Shown one piece after another: positions 25,001 to 31,793 of a DNA stretch of 64,000 nucleotides. Under the pieces are notes generated by a model, which ran no database searches, was not told the DNA's origin, and saw only the letters and a list, made by a program, of their open reading frames with translations. Within the stretch, counting starts at the first letter, position 1. Every line of letters starts with the position of its first letter. This DNA comes from Amycolatopsis vancoresmycina (lineage in GTDB: Bacteria; Actinomycetota; Actinomycetes; Mycobacteriales; Pseudonocardiaceae), in the NCBI RefSeq assembly GCF_000716785.1, contig NZ_JNYY01000001.1, positions 682,001-746,000 on the forward strand, written 5' to 3'. The position numbers and the translations under genes are program-made.

Positions 25001-25637
25001 TCGCGTAGACGTCGTAGCCGGCGACACCGGTGTTGTCGGTCGAGGCCGACCAGGTGAGCCGGATCTGGCCACTCGCGGGCTGGGAGTAGGCGAGGTTGCC
25101 GGGCGCCGACGGCGGCTGGGTGTCCCCGCCGGCGGGGCCGTGCACCTCGAACTCGGACAGCTGCGCGGCGGGCCAGCCGGTGTTGGCGGTGACGTTGAGC
25201 CGGACGTACCGGGGCTTGCCGGTGACGGCCACGGTGACCGTGTTGGCGCTGGCCGGGTCGAACACGTACCCGGCCGACGCCTTCAGGTCGGTGAAGCTCG
25301 TCCCGTCGGTGCTGCCCTGGACGCTGAAAGTCTCGGTACGGGCACCCCAGTTCGCCGTCGGCAGCTTGAGCACCAGCTGCGCGACGTCCGTCGGGGCGCC
25401 GAGGTCGGCCTGGACCCACTGCGGGAACTGGTTGTTCGCGCTCTCCCAGTAGGTGGCCTGGTTCCCGTCGCCGACGTTCGAGACGGGATAGCCGGGGAGC
25501 TGGCTGCTGGCGGTGTAGGTCGCCGAGGCGGCCGGGGTGACGGCGGGTGCCGCGCTCGCCGGGGTGGCGGGCGTGGCCAGGAGCAGGGACAGGGCGGCGA
25601 AGGCGGCCGCGGGTGACAGCACTCGCTTCGTTCTCAT
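22071..25637 (-). CDS. secreted multidomain beta-helix glycosidase (GH87 / mycodextranase-like)
   Basis: A 1188-residue exported protein. Signal peptide to about residue 30; F5/8-type (discoidin) carbohydrate-binding domain at about 35-168 (VSNVGDGNQATYWESANNQF); FN3 domain at about 175-262; second F5/8-type domain at about 268-405; two CARDB-type domains at about 410-620; a CBM-like domain at about 635-800; then a right-handed beta-helix catalytic region at about 815-1188 (DVQNALDKVRQDTTLTGVYL, DFGYPFLGFGPQ). The helix resembles GH87 alpha-1,3-glucanases/mycodextranases, which cut fungal or bacterial alpha-glucans. Likely secreted to degrade cell-wall polymers. Assignment of the exact family is tentative. 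Confidence 0.85.
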   Translation of the reverse strand: MRTKRVLSPAAAFAALSLLLATPATPASAAPAVTPAASATYTASSQLPGYPVSNVGDGNQATYWESANNQFPQWVQADLGAPTDVAQLVLKLPTANWGARTETFSVQGSTDGTSFTDLKASAGYVFDPASANTVTVAVTGKPRYVRLNVTANTGWPAAQLSEFEVHGPAGGDTQPPSAPGNLAYSQPASGQIRLTWSASTDNTGVAGYDVYANNQLRGSVAGNVLTYTDNQPDGTTVSYFVRAKDAAGNQSADSNTVTRTGTQAGTNLALGKPITASSTEWTYVAGNANDDSLTTYWEGGGGTYPNLLTVALGANADLNQVVVKLNPDPAWGPRTQTIAVEGREQSAAAFTTLAAAQTYSFSPATGNTVTIPLGGRAADVRLRVTANSGAGGGQAAEFQVFGVPAPNPDLTVSGVSWSPQNPVETDAITTSATVRNAGTAASGATNVNFYLGTTKVGTANVGALAAGASATVTANIGTRDAGSYQLTAKVDEANAVIEQNEANNSYTASTALVVSPVQSSDLVAATVWSPGNPSAGNAVTFTTTLRNQGTVASAGGAHGVTVTITDQNGTVVKTLSGSYTGAIAPGATAPPVTAGTWTAVNGRYTVKTVVANDANELPVKQGNNTSTQALFVGRGANMPYDLNEAEDGVLAGGAAVAGPNRTIGDLAGEASGRKAVTLNSTGSSVEFTTRAATNTLVTRFSIPDSAGGGGINATLNVYVDGTFLKAIDLTSHYAWLYGAETGPGNSPGAGPRHIYDEASTLLGTTVPAGHRIKLQKDAANTTNYAIDFVSFEQATAQANPDPAHFAVPAGFTQQDVQNALDKVRQDTTLTGVYLPAGTYALSSKLNVYGKAVTVTGAGPWFTKFTAPSGQENTDIGIDVQSSANGSTFSGFAVFGNYTSRIDGPGKVFNLTNVADLTIDNIWVEHQVVMVWGTNVDNTTIKNSRIRDTFADGVNLTNGSTGNHVVNNEARSTGDDSFALFAATDINAGNQYDNVFENLTALTPWRAAGLAVYGGYNNTFRNLYIADTLTYSAITISSLDFGYPFLGFGPQPTTVQNASLVRDGGHFWGQQTFPAIWLFSASKEFRGIRVSDVDILSPTYSGIMFQTKYDGTTPEHPVEDTVLANVSITGAHRSGDAFDAKSGIGIWANELPEPGQGPAVGSATFTGLTLGDNDQDIRNTTSTFTIVRN

Positions 25638-25790
25638 GCGGTTCCTCTGATCCGGGGGGGGAGGGAGACATCGGAGCGAAACCGGAATCTTCCTGACAGC
25701 TGCCTCGATTTACCGGCCATCTGTCAGGTTCTTGCACTGATTCGTTCAAGAGTTACAGTGACGTGGGTCTCAAGTCAACGGGCGCGCAGC

Positions 25791-25822
25791 AAAAAGGCCT
25801 CCCCGCAGGGAGCGAGGAGGCC
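25791..25822 (-). terminator. Rho-independent terminator after hxlR-type gene
   Basis: GGAGGCC (25816-25822) and GGCCTCC (25796-25802) form a 7-bp stem with a 13-nt loop. On the minus strand the stem is followed directly by five T residues (25791-25795). It lies 13 bp beyond the regulator stop codon: a textbook terminator. Confidence 0.8.
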
Positions 25823-25835
25823 GAGGAGGCTTCGG

Positions 25836-26276
25836 TCAGGAGTGCACGGCGCCGAGGCGGACCGCGTGGGTGCCGGGGGCGTTCACCGGGTCGCCGCAGT
25901 GCGCGCACACGGTGGCCGGGACCAGCAGTTCACCGCAGGCGTGGCGCCAGAGGGTGGGCGGTTCGCCCTGGTGGACGTACTTGTCGCCCCAGGCCATCAG
26001 CCCGAGCAGGATCGGCTGCAGGGCCCGGCCGGCCTCGGTCGGGTGGTACTCGTGCCGCGGCGGGTGGTCCTCGTACTGGACCTTCTCGAGGACACCGGCG
26101 TCGACGAGCTTGCGCAGCCGCGCGGCCAGGATGTCCCGGCTGGCGCCGGTGTTCTCGGCGATCTGGTTGAACCGCCGTTCCCCCAGCATGATCTCGCGCA
26201 GGGCCAGCAGGCTCCACCGCTCGCCGACGACCTCCAGCGCCTCGGCGACTGAGCACTCGCGACCACGCCGGACCAT
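25836..26276 (-). CDS. HxlR family winged-helix regulator
   Basis: A 146-residue regulator. The conserved start CSVAEALEVVGERWSLLALR and the recognition region RDILAARLRKLVDAGVLEKV, followed by YHPTEAGRAL, are diagnostic of HxlR. Residues about 115-146 add a tail with two cysteines (CGELLVPATVCAHCGDP), a possible thiol or metal sensor. ATG at 26276 was selected because GGAGGTGG precedes it. It is divergent from the thiolase gene, with palindromes and direct repeats in the gap, so it probably controls thiolase and itself. Confidence 0.92.
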   Translation of the reverse strand: MVRRGRECSVAEALEVVGERWSLLALREIMLGERRFNQIAENTGASRDILAARLRKLVDAGVLEKVQYEDHPPRHEYHPTEAGRALQPILLGLMAWGDKYVHQGEPPTLWRHACGELLVPATVCAHCGDPVNAPGTHAVRLGAVHS

Positions 26277-26291
26277 GCCACCTCCACGGGA

Positions 26292-26360
26292 TTGAAAATC
26301 CAACCTAGCACGTCAACGCCCTGTGACGTGCCGAACACCTGAGTTGTGAAATCCAACTCA
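26292..26360. promoter_or_regulatory. HxlR-type operator region before thiolase
   Basis: Two near-identical sites, TTGAAAATCCAACCT (26292-26306) and TTGTGAAATCCAACT (26344-26358). The second is embedded in TGAGTTG (26340-26346) and CAACTCA (26354-26360), a perfect 7-bp inverted repeat. Between them CACGTCA (26309-26315) and TGACGTG (26324-26330) form another. Position between divergent regulator and target supports operator function. Confidence 0.7.
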
Positions 26361-26407
26361 CCGGGCGTATACCCGGAGGTATCCCCAGCTGCGAGGAGGC
26401 AGACGCC

Positions 26408-27604
26408 ATGACGGACGCGGTGATCGTCGACGCGGTACGAACCCCGATCGGCAAGGGCAAGCCGAACGGCACCCTGGCCGGGGTCCACCCGGTCGACCTG
26501 CACGCCCACGCCCTGCGTTCCCTGATCGAGCGCACCGGCATCGACCCGGCCCGCATCGACGACGTGATCAGCGGAGCGGTCGGCCAGATCGGCGAGCAGA
26601 GCATGAACACGGCACGCTGGGCGGCCCTGGCGGCGGGCCTGCCGGAATCGGTACCGGCGGTGACCGTCGACCGCCAGTGCGGCAGCAGCCAGCAGGCAAT
26701 CCACTTCGCGGCCCAGGGCGTCATCGCAGGCGCGTACGACGCCGTGATCGCCTCGGGCGTCGAGTCGATGAGCCGGGTCCCGATGGGCAGCCAGGTGGCG
26801 GGCCGCGACCCGTTCGGCTCCCGGATCGCCGCGCGCTACCCGGACGGGCTGGTCCCCCAGGGCATCAGCGCGGAACTCATCGCGGCAAAGTGGGGCCTGA
26901 CCCGAGCGCAGCTGGACGAGTTCTCCGCGCAAAGCCACCAGCGCGCGGCAAAGGCATGGGCGGGCGGCAAGTTCGCGGCCGAAGTGGCCCCACTGAAGGC
27001 CCCAGGCCCCGACGGCGCGCTCATCGACGTCACCACCGACGAGACGGTCCGCCCCGGCACCACCCCGGAGATCCTGGCGGGCCTGAAGCCGGCATTCCGC
27101 GCGGACGTCTGGGAGCAGCGATTCCCGAACCTCCCCTGGCACATCACGGCAGGCAACTCCTCACCGATCAACGACGGCGCGGCAGCCCTCCTGATCACCA
27201 GCACCGAAACGGCGGCAGCATTGGGTCTCAAGCCCCGAGCGAGGATCCACAGTTTCGCGGTAACGGGCGACGACCCCCTGCTCATGCTGACGGGCATCAT
27301 CCCGGCCACCCACAAGGTCCTGGCCCGAGCAGGCTTGAACATAGCGGACATCGACGCATTCGAGGTAAACGAGGCATTCGCCAGCGTAGTACTGGCCTGG
27401 CAGCAGGAAACAGGAGCAGACCCGGCAAAGGTCAACATCAACGGCGGAGCAATAGCCCTAGGACACCCCCTGGGCGCCAGCGGAGCCAGGCTGGCAACAA
27501 CACTGCTGTCGGTACTGGAGCAAACAGGAGGCCGCTACGGCCTCCAGACAATGTGCGAAGCGGGCGGCCTCGCCAACGCAACAATAATCGAGCGCCTGAG
27601 CTAA
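26408..27604 (+). CDS. acetyl-CoA acetyltransferase (thiolase)
   Basis: A 398-residue thiolase II family enzyme. The nucleophile Cys lies in DRQCGSSQQA (near residue 91); the other catalytic motifs NEAFA, GGAIALGHPLGASG and the C-terminal MCEAGG are present. It catalyses reversible condensation/thiolysis of acyl-CoA and acetyl-CoA in the cytoplasm. Strong ribosome-binding site, GAGGAGG. Regulated by the divergent HxlR protein by inference. Its 3' half uses unusually many A-ending codons (GCA, GGA, ACA, CTA), part of a wider compositional patch. Confidence 0.95.
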   Translation: MTDAVIVDAVRTPIGKGKPNGTLAGVHPVDLHAHALRSLIERTGIDPARIDDVISGAVGQIGEQSMNTARWAALAAGLPESVPAVTVDRQCGSSQQAIHFAAQGVIAGAYDAVIASGVESMSRVPMGSQVAGRDPFGSRIAARYPDGLVPQGISAELIAAKWGLTRAQLDEFSAQSHQRAAKAWAGGKFAAEVAPLKAPGPDGALIDVTTDETVRPGTTPEILAGLKPAFRADVWEQRFPNLPWHITAGNSSPINDGAAALLITSTETAAALGLKPRARIHSFAVTGDDPLLMLTGIIPATHKVLARAGLNIADIDAFEVNEAFASVVLAWQQETGADPAKVNINGGAIALGHPLGASGARLATTLLSVLEQTGGRYGLQTMCEAGGLANATIIERLS

Positions 27605-27726
27605 AACCTCGTGAGTGGCAAGACGTGTTAGAACAAGCCGTACCACTCACGACAAGCCGAGCACGACAGCGAGACCCCGGCAGGGAACAACCCAGACTCC
27701 CCGCAACCCCGATCCGAAGCCAGAAC

Positions 27727-27786
27727 ACGGACGGCGGCGGTTTGTCAAGGCACGCTTTCCCGCCTTGACAAACCGCCGCCGTCCGT
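27727..27786. terminator. perfect 25-bp inverted repeat between convergent genes
   Basis: Arms 27727-27751 and 27762-27786 are perfectly complementary over 25 bp with a 10-nt loop. It lies between the 3' ends of the convergent thiolase (+) and LigD-polymerase (-) genes and is likely a bidirectional terminator. It is unusually long for that role and has no T-run. Confidence 0.75.
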
Positions 27787-27821
27787 AGTCACAATGGGGC
27801 TTCGGGGTTGCGGAAGATCAG

Positions 27822-28766
27822 TCAATCGGAATCAGGCGGCTCCTCGACCCCATCCCGATCGGCCCACTCCAGCAGCGGCTCGAGCGAAAACACCGCATCA
27901 TCGATCCCGGCATGAAGATCCCCCACCTCGGCATACCGCGCCGGAACGGTGGCAATGGTGAAATCCCCCGGCTCGGCATCGTCGATCTCCGTCCACCGAA
28001 CCGGCGTGGAGACCGTCCCTTCGGGATTGCCCCGCACCGAATAGGCACTGGCAATCGTATGATCCCGGGCATTCTGGTTGTAGTCGACAAAAAGCAACCG
28101 CGGATCCCGATCCTTCCGCCACCAGGTGGTGGTGACATCATCCGGAGCCCGCCGCTCAACCTCACGAGCAAAGGCAAGAGCCGCCCGCCGAACATCGGCA
28201 AAACCCCACCGAGGCTCAATCCGAACATAGATGTGCAGCCCCCGCCCGCCCGAAGTCTTCGGCCACCCCACCGCCCCAAGCTCATCAAGAACCTCATGAG
28301 CAACATGCGCGACCCGCCGAACCCGGTCATAACCACACTCCGGCATCGGATCGAGATCGATCCGCCACTCATCTGGCTTCTCGGTGTCAGCCCGCCGCGA
28401 GTTCCACGGATGAAACTCCACAGTGGACATCTGCACGGCCCAGACGACGTGCGCGAGCTCGGTGACACACAGCTCATCGGCATGCCGGTTATAGCGCGGA
28501 AAGGTCACCCGGACGGTCTCCAGCCACGGCGGCGCCCCGTTCGGCACGCGCTTCTGGTGCACCTTCTCCCCCGCCACACCGGACGGGAACCGGTGCAGCA
28601 TGCAGGGACGTTCGCGCAGGGCGTTGACGATCCCGTCGCCCACCGAGAGGTAGTACTTGACCAGGTCGAGCTTCGTCTCGCCGCGGGCCGGGAAGTAGAC
28701 CCGGTCCGGGTTGGAGATCCGCACGGTGTGCGGGCCGACCTCCAGTTCCACAGCCTTGTCCGCCAT
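27822..28766 (-). CDS. stand-alone LigD-type NHEJ polymerase (PrimPol)
   Basis: A 314-residue polymerase of the AEP/LigD-Pol family. The N-terminal block ISNDPDRVYFPA-like start (ISNPDRVYFPARGETK), the metal-binding WRIDLDPMPE and the TSGGRGLHIYV motif are all present. It adds NTPs at DNA breaks with Ku and a ligase during non-homologous end joining. Neither Ku nor ligase domains are nearby, so it is a single-domain paralogue as is common in actinomycetes. Start at ATG 28766, with TTG at 28772 possible. The promoter is shared with the divergent PHP gene. Confidence 0.92.
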   Translation of the reverse strand: MADKAVELEVGPHTVRISNPDRVYFPARGETKLDLVKYYLSVGDGIVNALRERPCMLHRFPSGVAGEKVHQKRVPNGAPPWLETVRVTFPRYNRHADELCVTELAHVVWAVQMSTVEFHPWNSRRADTEKPDEWRIDLDPMPECGYDRVRRVAHVAHEVLDELGAVGWPKTSGGRGLHIYVRIEPRWGFADVRRAALAFAREVERRAPDDVTTTWWRKDRDPRLLFVDYNQNARDHTIASAYSVRGNPEGTVSTPVRWTEIDDAEPGDFTIATVPARYAEVGDLHAGIDDAVFSLEPLLEWADRDGVEEPPDSD

Positions 28767-28806
28767 GGACAAGACGCTAGCCGAAATTCGCCGCTACGGT
28801 GGGCTG

Positions 28807-29643
28807 GTGAGCCTGCCGACGGACGGTCACGTCCACACCGAATGGTCATGGGACACCGTCACCGGGTCGATGATCGGCTCGTGCGAGCGGGCGATCGAGC
28901 TGGGCCTGCCGTCGGTGGCGTTCACCGAGCACGCCGACCTGACGCCGTGGCTGATCCCCGAGCCGGTCCGGCCACTGCTGCCCGGCCACTTCCGGGTGCG
29001 CCTGCGCCCGGACGGCGTGCTTGAACCACCCGAGCTGGACGTGGCCGGGTACCTGGCGTGCGTCGAGGAGTGCCGCGCGCGGTTCCCCGGGCTGCGGATC
29101 CTGTCCGGGGTGGAGCTCAGCGAGCCGCATTGGCACCGGCCGCGGGCCGACGCCCTGCTGGCGGCCCACGACTTCGACCGCGTGCTCGGCTCGGTGCACT
29201 CCCTGCCCGGCGGTGAGCACCACCACGAGCTGACGCTGGTCTCGGACCGGCCGCCGGGCGAGGTGCTGCGGGCCTACCTCGGCGAGGTGCTGGGCCTGGC
29301 CGAGTCGACGGCCGGCTTCGCGGTGCTCGCCCACATCGACTACGCGCTGCGCTCGTGGCCGGCGGAGGGCCCGCCGTTCGAGGTGGGCGAGTTCGAGGAG
29401 GAGTTCCGGACGGTGCTGCGCGCCTTGCGGGCGAGCGGCCGGGCGCTGGAGGTGAACACGAAGGTCCCGCTGCCGGGCGAGGTGGTGCGGTGGTGGTTCC
29501 AGGAGGGTGGCGAAGCGGTGACGTTCGGCAGCGACGCGCACGAGCCGGGCCTGGTCGGGCACGGCTTCACGGAAGCGGCGGCGTTGGTGGAGTCGTGCGG
29601 TTTCCGGCCGGGCCGGACCCCGCACGACTTCTGGCGCCGCTGA
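28807..29643 (+). CDS. PHP-domain phosphoesterase (histidinol-phosphatase-like)
   Basis: A 278-residue PHP-fold metallo-enzyme. Metal ligands are visible in TDGHVHTEWSWD, VAFTEHADL, LSGVELSE, GSVHSLPGG, LAHIDY and FGSDAHEP. It probably hydrolyses a small phosphate ester; HisK-like histidinol phosphatase is possible, but the gene is not near his genes. GTG at 28807 was preferred because an upstream ATG (28765) would overlap the divergent polymerase start. It is convergent with the MFS-MarR gene, 9 bp apart. Confidence 0.88.
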   Translation: MSLPTDGHVHTEWSWDTVTGSMIGSCERAIELGLPSVAFTEHADLTPWLIPEPVRPLLPGHFRVRLRPDGVLEPPELDVAGYLACVEECRARFPGLRILSGVELSEPHWHRPRADALLAAHDFDRVLGSVHSLPGGEHHHELTLVSDRPPGEVLRAYLGEVLGLAESTAGFAVLAHIDYALRSWPAEGPPFEVGEFEEEFRTVLRALRASGRALEVNTKVPLPGEVVRWWFQEGGEAVTFGSDAHEPGLVGHGFTEAAALVESCGFRPGRTPHDFWRR

Positions 29644-29652
29644 CCAGGGCCG

Positions 29653-31686
29653 TCAGGCGCCGGCGAGCGCGTGGCGGCCGTGCGTCCGCGACTCCGCGCT
29701 CTGGTCCATCAGCCGGGCCGCCACCCGCCCGATGGCCGCGTCCAGCTCGGCGCGGTTGCCCGTGCCCCAGTCGCCGAGGCGGTCGGCCAGCCAGTCGTGC
29801 CAGGCCTGCACCACCTTCCCGAACTCCGCGCGGCCCGCGGCGGTCAGCGCCCAGCCGTCGCGGGTGTAGCTCAGGTGGCCCGTCAGCTCCAGGCGGTTGA
29901 ACGCCGGTTCCAGGACCTGCGCCGGGACGCCGAAGTACGCGCCGATCGCCCGCAGCGTGGCGGGCGTTCCACGGCGTTCTCGCAGGTGGACCTGCAGCAG
30001 GCACCAGATGCCACCCTCGTCGAGGTCGCCGCCGGCCCGCTCGATGATCGACGGCGCCACCTGGCGGCGCTCGCGGAAGAACAGCGTCGCGACCGCGCGT
30101 TCCAGCTCGCGGTCGCCGGTGCGGGCCTCCGGCATCGCGAAGCCGTCGCCGAGGTCCGGGGCCGCCGCGCGGGCCGTGTCGCGCAGCGGGACCTCCTTGA
30201 GGAAGAACGCCAGGACCAGGGCCACCAGGCCGACCGGGGCCGCGGCGAGGAACACCACGTGCAGCGAGTCGCTGTAGGCCTTGATCACCGGCGCCGACAC
30301 CGCTTCCGGCAGGGCGTGCAGCGCGGTCGGCACCTGGACCACCCGCGAATCGATGCCCGGCGGCACCGCCGCGGCCAGCTTCGGCGTCAGCTGGTTCGCG
30401 TACACCGTGCCGAAGATCGCCGCGCCGAACGAGCTGCCGATCGACCGCAGGAACGTCACGCCCGAGGTCGCGACGCCGAGGTCGGCGTAGTCGACGGTGT
30501 TCTGCACGGCGATGGTCAGCACCTGCATGCCGAGCCCGATGCCCAGGCCCAGCACCGCCATGTACGCCGACGCCTCCCAGAACCCGGTGTCGGTGTCCAG
30601 CCGCGACAGCAGGTAGAGCCCGATCGTCATGCCCGCGGCCCCGGCCAGGGGGAAGATCTTGTAGCGCCCGGTGCGGCTCACCGCGTTGCCCGCGGCGATC
30701 GACGCGACGAGCAGCGCCAGCACCATCGGCAGCAGCCGCACGCCCGACGTCGTCGCGGACGTGCCCTGGACGTACTGCATGTACGTCGGCAGGTACGACA
30801 ACGCGCCGAGCATCGCGAAGCCGACGACGAAGCTCATGATCCCGCCGACCGTGAACACCGGGTTGCGGAACAGCCGCATCGGCAGCATCGGCTCCTTCGC
30901 GCGCAGCTCGGTGAAGACGAACGCGGCCAGCAGCACCAGCGAACCGGCCGCCATCCCGATGATCACCGGCGAGCCCCACGCGTACTGCGTGCCGCCCCAG
31001 CTCGTGACCAGCGTCAGTCCGGTCGCGGCGAGGCCGATCAGCAGGATGCCGAGGTAGTCGATGACCGGTTTGACCGCGGCGCGCGCGTTCGGCATCGCCG
31101 AGGACGCCACCACCAGCACCACCACGACCAGCGGGATGTTGACGTAGAACGCCCAGCGCCAGGACAGGTGGTCGACGAAGAAGCCGCCGAGCATCGGGCC
31201 GGCCACGGTGACCACGCCGAACACCGACCCGAGGACGCCCTGGTACTTGCCGCGCTCGCGCAGCGGCACGACGTCGGCGATCAGCGCGGTCGAGGTGACC
31301 ATCAGCCCGCCGCCGCCGAGGCCCTGCACCGCGCGCCAGACGATCAGCCAGACCATGCTGCCGGCGAACCCGGCGCAGAACGAGCCGATGCCGAACACGA
31401 TCACCGACAGCTGGAACAGCAGTTTGCGGCCGAACAGGTCGCCGAGCTTGCCGACGACCACGGTCATGATCGTCTCGGCGAGCAGGTAGGACGTCACCAC
31501 CCAGGACAGGTGCCCGGCCCCGCCGAGGTCGCCGACGATGGTGGGCAGCGCGGTCCCGACGATGGTCTGGTCCAGCGCGGCCAGCAGCATGCCGAGCAGC
31601 ACGGCGCCGAACACGGCGTTGACCCGCCCGCGGCTCAGGGCGGGCGGGACCGCCGCACCGGGGGTGGCCTCCGCGGTGGCCGTCAT
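29653..31686 (-). CDS. DHA2-type drug exporter fused to a MarR-like winged helix
   Basis: A 677-residue protein. Residues about 20-500 are a 14-helix MFS exporter of the DHA2 group (AALDQTIVGTALPTIVGDLG; motif GKLGDLFGRK; motif C-like GVVTVAGPMLGGFFVD). Residues about 530-650 are soluble and resemble a MarR winged helix (TGHLSYTRDGWALTAAGRAE). Such fusion places a DNA- or ligand-binding module on the cytoplasmic side of a transporter. ATG at 31686 with GGAGGT upstream. It lies downstream of the PKS-glycosyltransferase operon on the same strand, after a 107-bp gap, and is the likely product exporter. Confidence 0.9.
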   Translation of the reverse strand: MTATAEATPGAAVPPALSRGRVNAVFGAVLLGMLLAALDQTIVGTALPTIVGDLGGAGHLSWVVTSYLLAETIMTVVVGKLGDLFGRKLLFQLSVIVFGIGSFCAGFAGSMVWLIVWRAVQGLGGGGLMVTSTALIADVVPLRERGKYQGVLGSVFGVVTVAGPMLGGFFVDHLSWRWAFYVNIPLVVVVLVVASSAMPNARAAVKPVIDYLGILLIGLAATGLTLVTSWGGTQYAWGSPVIIGMAAGSLVLLAAFVFTELRAKEPMLPMRLFRNPVFTVGGIMSFVVGFAMLGALSYLPTYMQYVQGTSATTSGVRLLPMVLALLVASIAAGNAVSRTGRYKIFPLAGAAGMTIGLYLLSRLDTDTGFWEASAYMAVLGLGIGLGMQVLTIAVQNTVDYADLGVATSGVTFLRSIGSSFGAAIFGTVYANQLTPKLAAAVPPGIDSRVVQVPTALHALPEAVSAPVIKAYSDSLHVVFLAAAPVGLVALVLAFFLKEVPLRDTARAAAPDLGDGFAMPEARTGDRELERAVATLFFRERRQVAPSIIERAGGDLDEGGIWCLLQVHLRERRGTPATLRAIGAYFGVPAQVLEPAFNRLELTGHLSYTRDGWALTAAGRAEFGKVVQAWHDWLADRLGDWGTGNRAELDAAIGRVAARLMDQSAESRTHGRHALAGA

Positions 31687-31715
31687 CCGCACCTCCTGGC
31701 TCGGCCTTCCAAGCT

Positions 31716-31788
31716 AGTGCGCTGAGTCCACTGTGGATAGCCACCCGTTCCGGTGACGCCGGGCCGGGGTTCGAACCCCCTGCGCACT
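31716..31788 (+). other. tRNA-like remnant (acceptor and T-arm only)
   Basis: A 73-nt segment whose ends (AGTGCGC and GCGCACT) pair over 7 bp and whose 3' third has a perfect T-loop signature, GGGGTTCGAACCCC. The D-arm and anticodon arm cannot be folded properly (6-nt loop at best), so it is not a functional tRNA by my reading. It may be a decayed tRNA or an old attachment site. Confidence 0.35.
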
Positions 31789-31793
31789 GCAGG

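Noticed and set aside
31716..31788. Functional tRNA gene
   Set aside because: Acceptor and T-arm fit, but the D-stem does not pair and the anticodon loop would have six bases; kept only as tRNA-like remnant.
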